Positions 43,132 through 51,174 of a DNA stretch of 64,000 nt are shown piece after piece (the first letter of the stretch is position 1; each line of letters opens with the position of its first letter). A program made the position numbers and the translations under genes. The notes below the pieces were generated by a model. The model searched no databases. It was not told where the DNA came from and worked only from the letters and a program-made list of their open reading frames with translations. Source of the DNA: Teretinema zuelzerae (lineage in GTDB: Bacteria > Spirochaetota > Spirochaetia > Treponematales > Treponemataceae); assembly GCF_021021555.1 (NCBI RefSeq), contig NZ_JAINWA010000001.1, positions 1,302,001 through 1,366,000 on the forward strand. Direction: 5' to 3'.

Positions 43132-44689
43132 ACGATGCGACGTCCTCGTCGCGGGGACGGGAATCGCCGGGCTTACGGCGGCCATAACCTGCAGGGAAGC
43201 GGGGCTCCGGGTCCTGGTGATAACCAAGGAAGACCGGATCCAGGAAACGAACACGAACTACGCCCAGGGCGGCATAATCGCGGCGAAGAAAGGGAGCGAT
43301 CCAGCCCTTCTCGAGAAGGACATCCTGGAAGCGGGCTGCCGGCTCAACAATCGGGAGGCGGTTTCCCTTTTTTCCAGGGAAGCGCCCGCGCTGGTGTTCG
43401 ACTTTCTGATCGACAAGGTCGGAACAGTATTCAGCAAAAACGACTCGGGCGCCTACGACTATACCGAGGAAGCCGCGCATTCGGAGCGGAGAATCCTCCA
43501 CTTTGAAGACCATACCGGCGATTCCATCGAAGAGAGTTTGATAGCGCGCGCGAAAAAGATCGGCGTGGAAATTCGCCCGGGCTATACCGCGGTCGACCTC
43601 ATCACCAACAACCACCACTCCGAGGATTCCCAGGAGCTCTATCAGCCGCGGGAAGTTTTCGGGATGTACGCCCTTGAAAACGCGACCGGCGAGGTGCATA
43701 CCCTTTTCGCGGATTCCGTGATCCTCGCGACAGGCGGACTCGGCAACATTTTCCATTTCACCACGAATCCGCTCGCCGCGACCGGCGACGGAATCGCGAT
43801 GGCATGGCAGGCGGGTGCGGACATCATCAACGCAGAATTCGTGCAGTTCCACCCCACCGCCCTCTTCCACAAGGACATCAAGCGCTTCCTTATTTCAGAA
43901 TCCCTGCGCGGCGAGGGAGCCAAGCTCATGGACCGCCAGGGCCGCCCCTTCATGCATAAATACGATGCCCGCGAAGAGCTCGCCCCCCGCGACGTGGTCA
44001 CCCGCGCCATCTACGAGGAAATGTCCCGCCAGGGAAGCGAGTACATGCTGCTCGACATTGCCGGACACTATCGGGGAGAAAAGCCCATTCAGGAACGCTT
44101 TTCCCGCATCTGGGAAACCTGCAAGAAAGGCGGAATCGACATTACAAAAGACCCCATCCCCGTGGTTCCCGCGGCTCATTATTTCTGCGGCGGAATCAAG
44201 GTGAACACGGAGGGGAAAAGCTCGATCGCCCGGCTCTTCGCCGTGGGAGAGGTTGCCTGCACCGGCATACACGGCGCGAACCGCCTCGCCTCGACCTCGC
44301 TTCTGGAAGGACTCTTCTGGGGGAGAAAGGCGGGCCTCTCGATCGCCGCCGGAGGGAATAAAATAGCCGACAGGCGCCTCGAGTCGATTCCCGACTGGAG
44401 GACCCCCGCACAGGCGGAGCGGTTCGAAAGCGCCCTGATTTATCAGGACTGGAAGATGATCAAGCTGACCATGTGGAACCACGCCGGAATCGTGCGCACC
44501 AAGCGCAGCCTTGAGCGGGCGCAAGCGGATCTCGACTACCACGCGCACCGGATCACGAAGTTCTACCGCGAGGCCATCCTGGACCGCGACATCATCGAAC
44601 TGCGGAACGGCGTGTCGGCCGCCCGCATCGTCACCGCGGCGGCCCTTCACAATACGAAATCCGCGGGATGCCACTACCGAAAAGACTGA
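43124..44689 (+). CDS. nadB: L-aspartate oxidase
   Basis: A 521-residue FAD enzyme that oxidises L-aspartate to iminoaspartate, the first step of de novo NAD synthesis. The N-terminal dinucleotide fold reads VLVAGTGIAGLTAAI, then NYAQGGI, FVQFHPTAL and the substrate loop HGANRLASTSLLEGLFWGRKAG. A helical C-terminal domain follows. In anaerobes fumarate can replace oxygen as acceptor. It starts inside the end of nadA (eight-base overlap) and is the last gene of the operon. A short insertion near NNHHSEDSQELYQPREVFG is the only odd point. Confidence 0.95.
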   Translation: MRERCDVLVAGTGIAGLTAAITCREAGLRVLVITKEDRIQETNTNYAQGGIIAAKKGSDPALLEKDILEAGCRLNNREAVSLFSREAPALVFDFLIDKVGTVFSKNDSGAYDYTEEAAHSERRILHFEDHTGDSIEESLIARAKKIGVEIRPGYTAVDLITNNHHSEDSQELYQPREVFGMYALENATGEVHTLFADSVILATGGLGNIFHFTTNPLAATGDGIAMAWQAGADIINAEFVQFHPTALFHKDIKRFLISESLRGEGAKLMDRQGRPFMHKYDAREELAPRDVVTRAIYEEMSRQGSEYMLLDIAGHYRGEKPIQERFSRIWETCKKGGIDITKDPIPVVPAAHYFCGGIKVNTEGKSSIARLFAVGEVACTGIHGANRLASTSLLEGLFWGRKAGLSIAAGGNKIADRRLESIPDWRTPAQAERFESALIYQDWKMIKLTMWNHAGIVRTKRSLERAQADLDYHAHRITKFYREAILDRDIIELRNGVSAARIVTAAALHNTKSAGCHYRKD

Positions 44690-44713
44690 CAGCCCGGAGA
44701 TCTCCGATCTTAG

Positions 44714-46399
44714 CTAAAACAGGATAGATTCGAAGTACGCTTCGTTTTCCCGAAAAACCGACTCGTCGGCCTCGAGGCCGAGCACGGAAACAACCGAGCC
44801 GCCGCGCGAGAAAAACAGCCTGAACTGAATCCGCGCGAGGCCGGTTTCCGGATCGAGCACCCGGCAGAACAGGCAGGGAACGCCGTCCACTACCGAAACG
44901 GAAAGGCCTTCCGCCGAAAGGTATCCGCCGGTTTGCAGCAGATACGCCGACATGAGCCGGGGAAGATCGAGGGACGCGTGGGCGGAAAGATCCACCGTAT
45001 CGACCTGGACGCGGGCGGCTTCGCGGCCGTTCAAAACGAGAACCTTCGCAGGAACCGTCCATTCTTCGGGGGCTGAGGCCGCGTCCGTCCACGCGGAATC
45101 GAGCGGGAGCTCCAAACCTTCGAGGAACACAGACCCCGGCGTTCCGGGAACTATCTTGCCGCCAGGGCCTTTCGCCTCGGCAGGTTCGCCCTTCCAATCG
45201 AAGAAGGCCGGATCGGCGCCGGAAGACGCGAGTCCGGCGCTAACCAGGCGCACGCGGGCTGAATCGAACTCCTTCACGGCGAACAAGGGAATCCAAAACT
45301 GAAACACAGGGGAACCCGCTTCGTTTTCCAGGCGAACCTCCGGTTCGCCGGGCATGCGGGTTCTCGCCTGCAGCCATTTCTGCGCCCAGCGCTCCGCGTT
45401 CGAAACGGACTGCAGGGCCGCCGCGTCGGAGAGGTCTCCGCGGATAACCTCCAGAGCCCCGGTCGAAGCCTCGGGACCGGCGGACGAACCGCCTGAGCCG
45501 ACATGCCAGGTTTGCAGAACCAGCAGCTCCTTTTTATCGGAAGGACGGTAATACCTGATGGCCAGCTCGTTCCCACCGACGTAGAAAAGCCCGAGATAGG
45601 CCGGCTCCGCCCCGGTTTCGTCGCGGTACATCGCCCAGGATCCGGGCATGTCGGCAAAGCGGAGCGGCTCGTATTCGACCGGACCCGCGGGAGGAAGAAC
45701 ATAGCCGCCCGAGGGATCTATCTCCGCCGCCTCCGAATACAGCGGACTTTTGCCCGCGGCAAGGATAACCAAGGCCGCGAAGATGACTGAAAACAACGAA
45801 GATCCGGATCGGTACGCGCTTCCCGAACGCTTTCCGTCGACCGGAAGAGGCTGTACGAACAACGGCGAAGGAAGCTTTCGCCCCGCAATATCCGCGATAA
45901 TGCCGGCGGTTTTGCCGACTTCCCTGTACCACATGTCTCGATCCATAGTCAGCACGCTCCTGTCCAAATCCGCGAGGCGTTCGCTCAAAGAAGAGTTTTC
46001 CGGCGCTCCCGGCGCGAGACAGACCGTCCCGCTCTGCGAATCGATCGTCGCGAAGACGTTCGCCATGCCCGGAGTCTTCCGATTTTCGGGTACATCGAGC
46101 GCTTCCTGAAGGTAAATGCCTCCGCTTTCCGAAAGAAAAAGCCAGGTCGCCCGGATTGCCAGAAACCGGCAGGAATCAGCGGCGAAGCGTTGCGCCAGCT
46201 CCGCGAACAATGCCGAAGACAGCTGAGAAAAATTGATTTCGCGCGATTGCATGTCCGCCAGCACGAGAACGTCAGCGGTTTCACCCTTCCCGAACAAGCG
46301 GGGCCGGGACGAACGCACAAGGTAATGGAGGCTTGTCCCCGGAAGGACGATGGACTGAGCGTCTGCAAAAAGCGAATTTCGGAAGCCGTCGTTCAACAT
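44714..46399 (-). CDS. Membrane-anchored protein of unknown function
   Basis: A 561-residue protein I cannot place in a named family. A soluble N-terminal part (about 1-195) is followed by one membrane segment (about 200-217, SLFSVIFAALVILAAGK) and a large domain that should lie outside the cytoplasm. That domain carries YRDETGAEPAYLGLF, IPLFAVKEFDSA and ends NEAYFESILF. All three match segments of the exported protein at 9668-10825, so the outer domain is shared. The ATG at 46399 is chosen because a promoter (TTGCGG-17-TATAGT) ends seven bases before it. A GTG at 46483 would put that promoter and an inverted repeat inside the gene. Confidence 0.72.
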   Translation of the reverse strand: MLNDGFRNSLFADAQSIVLPGTSLHYLVRSSRPRLFGKGETADVLVLADMQSREINFSQLSSALFAELAQRFAADSCRFLAIRATWLFLSESGGIYLQEALDVPENRKTPGMANVFATIDSQSGTVCLAPGAPENSSLSERLADLDRSVLTMDRDMWYREVGKTAGIIADIAGRKLPSPLFVQPLPVDGKRSGSAYRSGSSLFSVIFAALVILAAGKSPLYSEAAEIDPSGGYVLPPAGPVEYEPLRFADMPGSWAMYRDETGAEPAYLGLFYVGGNELAIRYYRPSDKKELLVLQTWHVGSGGSSAGPEASTGALEVIRGDLSDAAALQSVSNAERWAQKWLQARTRMPGEPEVRLENEAGSPVFQFWIPLFAVKEFDSARVRLVSAGLASSGADPAFFDWKGEPAEAKGPGGKIVPGTPGSVFLEGLELPLDSAWTDAASAPEEWTVPAKVLVLNGREAARVQVDTVDLSAHASLDLPRLMSAYLLQTGGYLSAEGLSVSVVDGVPCLFCRVLDPETGLARIQFRLFFSRGGSVVSVLGLEADESVFRENEAYFESILF

Positions 46400-46435
46400 A
46401 GCCTCGACTATAGCCCGCCTTGCCTGCGGCCGCAA
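46400..46435 (-). promoter_or_regulatory. Promoter of the anchored unknown protein, leaderless type
   Basis: TTGCGG (46435-46430), a 17-bp spacer and TATAGT (46412-46407) on the - strand, ending seven bases before the ATG at 46399. A GAGG lies only two bases before the ATG, too close to serve as a ribosome site. This pattern decides the start of the gene. Confidence 0.6.
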
Positions 46436-46447
46436 GGCCGAAAGGCC

Positions 46448-46477
46448 GAGCCTTACGACCTTGCGGACGTAAGGCTC
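46448..46477. repeat. Perfect 10-bp inverted repeat between divergent promoters
   Basis: GAGCCTTACG (46448-46457) and CGTAAGGCTC (46468-46477) with a 10-base loop. It lies between the -35 boxes of two divergent genes and touches the -35 box of sua5, so it could be an operator for both. No regulator is implied by the neighbours. Confidence 0.6.
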
Positions 46478-46505
46478 TGACACAACCGCCGGATCGTGAT
46501 AGAAT
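46477..46505 (+). promoter_or_regulatory. Promoter of sua5, leaderless type
   Basis: CTGACA (46477-46482), a 17-bp spacer and TAGAAT (46500-46505), ending seven bases before the ATG at 46513. No ribosome-binding site is present. Confidence 0.65.
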
Positions 46506-46512
46506 CGCCGTC

Positions 46513-47535
46513 ATGACCACAGAACTGCTGACTCCCGACGGAACAGAACGCGCGGGAGAACTGATACGGCAGGGAAAACTCGTCGTCTTCCCGACCGAAA
46601 CCGTGTACGGCCTCGGAGCCGACGCCCTCGATCCCGGCGCGTGCCGCAGAATTTTCGAGGCGAAGGGGCGCCCCCAGGACAACCCCCTCATCGTCCATAT
46701 ATACGACCGCTCGCAGGTCGATCTCGTCGCACGCTCCCTTCCTCCCGGAGCGGAAATTCTCATGGACTCCTTCTGGCCCGGCCCGCTCACCCTCGTTTTA
46801 CCGAAGAGAAGCGCGGTAAGCGATGTGGTAACCGCGGGACTCGATACCGTCGGCGTGCGCATGCCGCGCCATCCTGCGGCCCTCGATTTTCTGAAAGCCG
46901 CGGGAACGCCGGTCGCGGCGCCCTCCGCCAACCGCTCGGGAAAACCGAGCCCGACTAATTTCGCCATGGCCCGATCGGCCATGGAAGGCAGGGCCGAAGC
47001 GATCATCGACGGAGGCCAGTGCGAAACCGGGCTCGAATCGACCGTCGCCGCCTGGACGGACACCGCCGCCGGCAGGGGCTGGACCATTCTGCGCCCCGGA
47101 GCAGTAACGCGGGAGGATCTCTACTCCGTACTGGACGATCTCTACCTTTCGCAGGAGAGCGCGCGGGACGAAGGCCTCCTCGCCCGGTCTCCCGGAACGA
47201 GGCATCCCCATTACCAGCCGAGGGCAGAAGTCAGGCTGTTTTCCGATGCGGAAGAACTCGAACGGGCGAATGCAGCGGGATGCTATCAAGGATGGGCGGT
47301 TCTCTGCGCGGAGGAAGCGAAGAACGCGGCGGAAACCGGAAGAGGGCCGCTCCTGGTGCGAAGCTATCCCGGATGGATCGCCCTCGCGCGCCGCCTCTAC
47401 TCGGATTTCTACGAGCTCGACGCCGCGGGGGTTCCCGGAATCCTCGCCCAAATCCCGACTGAAGAAGGCGGAATTTCTGACGCCCTGCGGAACCGGCTTT
47501 TAAAAGCCAGCGCAGGGCGCCTCATAGAAATTTAA
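46513..47535 (+). CDS. L-threonylcarbamoyladenylate synthase, Sua5 type
   Basis: A 340-residue enzyme that makes threonylcarbamoyl-AMP from threonine, bicarbonate and ATP for the universal tRNA modification t6A at position 37. The YrdC-like catalytic part (1 to about 205) shows PTETVYGLGADAL, GRPQDNPLIVHI, WPGPLTLVLPKR and AAPSANRSGKPSPT. The extra C-terminal Sua5 domain (about 235-340) follows the linker SPGTRHPHYQPRA. The ATG at 46513 is set by a promoter ending seven bases upstream; longer in-frame starts would include the promoter. Its 3' end overlaps the convergent pepF stop by four bases. Confidence 0.93.
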   Translation: MTTELLTPDGTERAGELIRQGKLVVFPTETVYGLGADALDPGACRRIFEAKGRPQDNPLIVHIYDRSQVDLVARSLPPGAEILMDSFWPGPLTLVLPKRSAVSDVVTAGLDTVGVRMPRHPAALDFLKAAGTPVAAPSANRSGKPSPTNFAMARSAMEGRAEAIIDGGQCETGLESTVAAWTDTAAGRGWTILRPGAVTREDLYSVLDDLYLSQESARDEGLLARSPGTRHPHYQPRAEVRLFSDAEELERANAAGCYQGWAVLCAEEAKNAAETGRGPLLVRSYPGWIALARRLYSDFYELDAAGVPGILAQIPTEEGGISDALRNRLLKASAGRLIEI

Positions 47536-49349
47536 ATTAATCGTTCCAACAGATCGATATAGGATTCGAGCACCTCGTAAGCGCTGTCCATCGCCGCAGG
47601 AGAGGTCATATCCACCCCCGCCCGCGCGAGCGCGTCCACCGGATAGACCGATGAACCCGCTGAAATAAACTCGACGTAGCGTTCTGCGGCGGCGCGGTCT
47701 CCGGCAAGCACCGGCTTCGCGAGCGCATGGGCCGCGCTGATCCCCGTCGCGTACTGGAATACGTAGAAATTCGCATACAGATGTCCGAACTGGGCCCAGG
47801 TCGAACCTTCGCGGTCTTCGTCGAGCATAACCGCGTCCCCGTAGCCTTCCGCGAACAGCTTAGCCATCAGCGCTCGAAGATCGCCGTCCGTAAGTCCCTC
47901 CCCGGCTTCGATGCGTGAGTGCACCTCTTTCTCGAACAGGGCCAGAATCGGCATGATGAAAAAATACCGATGGAAGTTCTCCATCGCCTCTTCGACGAGG
48001 GCGATTTGAAATTCCCTGTCCTTCTCTATCGAAAACAAATGAGCCCGCGTCATCGCCTGATGGAAATTCGAGGCGACCTCAGCGACGAAGATGCTGTAGT
48101 CGGCATACACGGGAGGCTGAGTTTTCCAGGTATGGAGGCTGTGCATCGAATGCCCGAGTTCGTGGGTGAGCGTGCTCATCGACGACAGGTCGTCCGTCCA
48201 GCTCATCTTGATGAAGGGAAAAAGCCCCTGCGCCCCATAGCTGAAGGCCCCGCCGCCCTTCCCTTCCGTCGGATAGACGTCCACCCAGCGGTCTTCGAGG
48301 CAGCCCTTCCGCAAGGCCGCGGCGTAGTCCCCGCCCAGCGGTTCGAGCGCGTCCGCGATCCAGCCGACAGCCTGCTCGTACCCGATCTTCGGCGGTTTTT
48401 TGGAAAGCGGCGCCCAGATATCCCAGTGGGACATTTTTTCAAGGCCGAGCGCGGCCGCCTTCGCCTTCCAGTAGCGGTGCCACAGGGGAAGCCGCGAACG
48501 GAAGGTCGCGAGCGTCTGATCGTATACGGAGCGCGGAATGTTCACGCCGAAGAGGGCCGCCTCGAGGGACGACCCGTATCCGCGGGCCCGCGCGAGAAAC
48601 ACGTCTTTTTTAACCGCCGCGGAGTAAATCGCCGCGAGGGTCGGCCCGAAGGCCAGATGCGCGTCGCAATAGCTTTCCCAGGCGCTGCGGCGCAGCGTTC
48701 TGTCCGGGCTGGAAAGCAGGGCCTCCACCGAGCTCTGTGCCACCGGATGCCGGGCGCCTTGCGAATCGACGGCGTCGTCGAAGCGCAGATCCGAGTCGGC
48801 GAGCGCGTCGCGTACGGAATCTATCCCCGCGAACACCTCGCCGGCGGAGCCCAGCAGGGCCTCTATCTCCCGGGAGCGCACATGAGAGCGCTGGCGGAAG
48901 AGGTCTTCCAGCCAATGCCGGTAGACCGCGAGAGAGGGCGACTCCGCGGTCCACGCGAGAAGCCGCTCCTCACCGAGCGCGATGAGCTCAGGCTCGATAA
49001 AGGCCGACGCTTCCGCGAAACGGCTCTCCGCCCCCGCCGCCCGGCTTTCCATGGAGCGGGCCTCCGCGTCGCCGGAATCGACGGCGCCGCGCATGACCGC
49101 GTAGAAAATCAGTTTTCCCAGGCGATTGCCCAGCCGGTCCCGAAGGTCCAGCGCCGCCGCAGGGAGAGCAGGACCTTCGGCCAGGCGGCCGTTGAGTTTA
49201 TTCAGCTCCGGAAGCTCCTGTAGAAAAGAGGCGAGCTCAAGGCTCCACTCTTCGGTTCCAGAAAAAACGCTTTCCGAATTCCATCTATATCTCTTTTCTA
49301 TGCTTTCCTTGACGGGAAGCGCGTTGCGAGTCTGTTCTTCGGCGCTCAT
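47532..49349 (-). CDS. pepF: Oligoendopeptidase F (M3 metallopeptidase)
   Basis: A 605-residue cytoplasmic zinc peptidase that degrades short peptides. The zinc-binding motif is HELGH within TLTHELGHSMHS, and the third ligand region reads YSIFVAEVASNFHQ. Length and order match PepF. The ATG at 49349 overlaps the stop of the small DUF4405-like membrane protein by four bases, so pepF is translated as the third gene of the DOMON operon. No functional link between the peptidase and that redox pair is known to me. Confidence 0.93.
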   Translation of the reverse strand: MSAEEQTRNALPVKESIEKRYRWNSESVFSGTEEWSLELASFLQELPELNKLNGRLAEGPALPAAALDLRDRLGNRLGKLIFYAVMRGAVDSGDAEARSMESRAAGAESRFAEASAFIEPELIALGEERLLAWTAESPSLAVYRHWLEDLFRQRSHVRSREIEALLGSAGEVFAGIDSVRDALADSDLRFDDAVDSQGARHPVAQSSVEALLSSPDRTLRRSAWESYCDAHLAFGPTLAAIYSAAVKKDVFLARARGYGSSLEAALFGVNIPRSVYDQTLATFRSRLPLWHRYWKAKAAALGLEKMSHWDIWAPLSKKPPKIGYEQAVGWIADALEPLGGDYAAALRKGCLEDRWVDVYPTEGKGGGAFSYGAQGLFPFIKMSWTDDLSSMSTLTHELGHSMHSLHTWKTQPPVYADYSIFVAEVASNFHQAMTRAHLFSIEKDREFQIALVEEAMENFHRYFFIMPILALFEKEVHSRIEAGEGLTDGDLRALMAKLFAEGYGDAVMLDEDREGSTWAQFGHLYANFYVFQYATGISAAHALAKPVLAGDRAAAERYVEFISAGSSVYPVDALARAGVDMTSPAAMDSAYEVLESYIDLLERLI

Positions 49350-49579
49350 TTTTTTGCGGAGCTCTTGAAGATCTGCGCCTTGATCCAGCTGAAATTAAGG
49401 ACGATGTGGGCGACAACGAGCAGAACCAGGGCGAAGCCGAGCTTGCCGTGCAGGTTCCAGGAAATCTCGCCGGCGAGTCCGGAACCCATCAGCATGCCGG
49501 TTCCCGCCTGTACGGCGAAGGTCAGGAAGAGCAGCGAATTCACGACTATCAGGAGAGAGGTTTTGGTTTTCGGCTTCAT
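49346..49579 (-). CDS. Small two-helix membrane protein, DUF4405/cytochrome b-like
   Basis: A 77-residue inner-membrane protein with two membrane segments (about 9-33 and 44-67). Two histidines, one in SWNLHGKLG and one in VVAHIVLNFSW, sit where DUF4405-type proteins carry heme ligands. The first gene of the operon encodes a DOMON domain protein, so the two may form a small membrane electron carrier; this is an inference. It is coupled by ATGA to both neighbours. Confidence 0.72.
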   Translation of the reverse strand: MKPKTKTSLLIVVNSLLFLTFAVQAGTGMLMGSGLAGEISWNLHGKLGFALVLLVVAHIVLNFSWIKAQIFKSSAKK

Positions 49580-50091
49580 GGGATCATGTCCCCCTTGCCC
49601 TTTTTATTGTGCTTCGAGGTAAAAGAATCCTTGGCGGAAGACGCGAAAATCGCCTTGACGCTTTTTCCCGCTTCAAGCTTCGCGTCGTACTCGTCCCCGG
49701 AATTGAGCGGTATGGAAAAGCGCACCGTGGTGACCCCGTCTTTCTCGGAACCCGAGAGCACGGTCACGTCGGAGGTGCCGCCGATGTCGACGTCCTTTTT
49801 ATGGCTGATCGAGCCGGTTCCGAAGTGGTCCTCGGCTACGACCTCGCCGGAGGGCGTCACCGCGAACAGATACATGTCCGCGTCCTTCATGATCCGGGTG
49901 GGCCCGAATCCCACGGAAATCCACCCCGTCGTCGGAGCGGACAATTCGGCTACAAGCGACGAACCTTCGATTTTCCAGGAAAACGAAAAGTTCCCGTCTG
50001 AAAAGTTTCCGTCCGCAACCGCGGGAACCGCGAAGAGAACGGCCAGTGCGAATCCGAGCATAAGAGTGCCGGCAAAAGTGTTTGTTTTCAT
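49576..50091 (-). CDS. Exported DOMON-domain protein
   Basis: A 171-residue protein. A signal peptide (residues 1-26, cleavage near VPAVA-DG) is followed by a DOMON-like beta-sandwich, with WKIEGSSLVAELSAPTTGWISVGFGPTRIMKDADMYLF typical of the fold. DOMON domains bind heme or sugars outside the inner membrane. The partner membrane protein with paired histidines favours heme and electron transfer. The ATG at 50091 is supported by a promoter whose -10 box ends six bases upstream; a start at 50133 would precede that promoter. Confidence 0.78.
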   Translation of the reverse strand: MKTNTFAGTLMLGFALAVLFAVPAVADGNFSDGNFSFSWKIEGSSLVAELSAPTTGWISVGFGPTRIMKDADMYLFAVTPSGEVVAEDHFGTGSISHKKDVDIGGTSDVTVLSGSEKDGVTTVRFSIPLNSGDEYDAKLEAGKSVKAIFASSAKDSFTSKHNKKGKGDMIP

Positions 50092-50097
50092 GGTTAT

Positions 50098-50126
50098 AAT
50101 GTAATGTAATACGGGGAAAACACCAA
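50098..50126 (-). promoter_or_regulatory. Promoter of the DOMON operon, leaderless type
   Basis: TTGGTG (50126-50121), a 17-bp spacer and TACATT (50103-50098) on the - strand, ending six bases before the ATG at 50091. No ribosome site is present. Confidence 0.5.
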
Positions 50127-50136
50127 CATTCATTTT

Positions 50137-50343
50137 CTACTTTCCGGCGGCCGAACGCGGCGCGCTTCGATACCGCTTCGAATCGAGAAGCCCGAGCGCG
50201 CGCTGATAGTCCCCGGAAGAGACGTACACCCGCACCGAACCCCGCTGGGTATCCTTTTTAACATAGGGAATCACGTGTTCCTCGAGCAGCACGGTCACCT
50301 GCCCGGCATCGTCGTTCGAGCGATACGCTCCGATCAATTCCAT
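50137..50343 (-). CDS. Small DUF2007-like protein
   Basis: A 68-residue cytoplasmic protein. ELIGAYRSNDDAGQVTVLLEEHVIPYVKK followed by a VRVYVSSGDYQRALGLL segment resembles DUF2007 proteins (a PII/ferredoxin-like fold of unknown role that tracks with zinc ribbons or signalling). The ATG at 50343 has an excellent AGGAGG; an upstream in-frame ATG at 50385 lies inside the divergent gene's promoter. It ends 46 bp before the DOMON gene. Confidence 0.7.
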   Translation of the reverse strand: MELIGAYRSNDDAGQVTVLLEEHVIPYVKKDTQRGSVRVYVSSGDYQRALGLLDSKRYRSAPRSAAGK

Positions 50344-50385
50344 GACGCGCCTCCTTTTAAAAAATGTTCCGCCGCAGAATCTCAT

Positions 50386-50393
50386 GATATAAT
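50386..50393 (+). promoter_or_regulatory. Extended -10 box of the membrane protein gene at 50400, leaderless type
   Basis: TGATATAAT spans 50385-50393 and ends six bases before the ATG at 50400. There is no ribosome site and no good -35 box, which the extended -10 element can replace. Confidence 0.6.
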
Positions 50394-50399
50394 TATAGT

Positions 50400-50939
50400 A
50401 TGTCAGTCAAACGCGCCGCACGGTTTCTCAACCGGATTATCGAAACAACCATCATTTTATTCGGAATTATCGTCATTCTCGCTCTGGTGCAGCACGGCAC
50501 CGGAATTTTCACTCCGATATTACGGGAATTTTCAAATCGCATGGCTCAAGCTGAACGGCTCCTCGACAAGAGGACTATGCTGGGCATTTCATCAGGAATG
50601 ATAGTATTCACCCTCGCATCCCTCCTGTTTCCGTTGTTCCTGCGCCGCGTAAATAAAGCGCAGTACCGCGTGAACACCTTGCGGGGAATCATCTCGTCCG
50701 TGGTGTTCTTTTTTACGCAGATGCTCTATTCCTGGGCCGCTCTGAAAAGCCGCCTCCACATGTTCGCGTCTATGGCCCTGGCAATCATCGCCACCCTCGT
50801 CATCATCGAATTCCTGTCCCATCTCATCAGCAACGAAGAAGAAGTCTCCTTCAGGACGGACCTCCTGTCCGCCGCCTCCTCGGGCCTCGCCGCCGGTATC
50901 GTCATCCGCCTGATCCAAATCGCCGCCGCTCAATTGTGA
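50400..50939 (+). CDS. Integral membrane protein of unknown function
   Basis: A 179-residue protein with four or five membrane segments (about 13-32, 62-82, 92-112, 122-145 and 158-178). The loops are short and basic near the N terminus (SVKRAARFLNR). I do not recognise the family. It starts six bases after an extended -10 box and its last four bases overlap a short DUF5680-like fragment in another frame. Confidence 0.7.
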   Translation: MSVKRAARFLNRIIETTIILFGIIVILALVQHGTGIFTPILREFSNRMAQAERLLDKRTMLGISSGMIVFTLASLLFPLFLRRVNKAQYRVNTLRGIISSVVFFFTQMLYSWAALKSRLHMFASMALAIIATLVIIEFLSHLISNEEEVSFRTDLLSAASSGLAAGIVIRLIQIAAAQL

Positions 50940-51109
50940 CCGGAACGTGCCGGAAGGTAGCGCCGAACCGCGGGCTCTATGCATCGGGAGACTACACCTA
51001 CCACTGCGCAGTCGAGGGAAGCTTCGAGTGGTACTCAGGCAGGGAGGAAATCTTCCTCGCCGGAAAGCCGATCTACGAATGCCTGTTCCACGGCGGCCTG
51101 GTAAAATAG
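50936..51109 (+). pseudogene. Fragment resembling the C-terminal end of a DUF5680-like protein
   Basis: A 57-codon frame begins with GTG inside the stop of the preceding gene and ends TAG at 51107-51109. Its last 38 residues look like genuine protein: YASGDYTYHCAVEGSFEW, then YSGREEIFLAGKPIYECLFH and GGLVK. Wording of this kind (acidic beta hairpin, EEIF, short basic hairpin, HGG) recalls the DUF5680 domain found at the C terminus of some XRE regulators. The rest of such a gene is absent, so it is probably a remnant. A small functional protein cannot be excluded. The same frame stays open after the TAG until 51178. Confidence 0.45.
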
Positions 51110-51174
51110 AATATTTTCGAACATAACGGCGGAGCGCCGCAGGCAGAGGCAAACGGCCGGATGCTGCAGGACGG

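Noticed and set aside
47919-49223. A 434-codon + strand frame opposite pepF
   Set aside because: It is antisense to a clear M3 peptidase, with Arg/Gly-rich sequence and no start signals.
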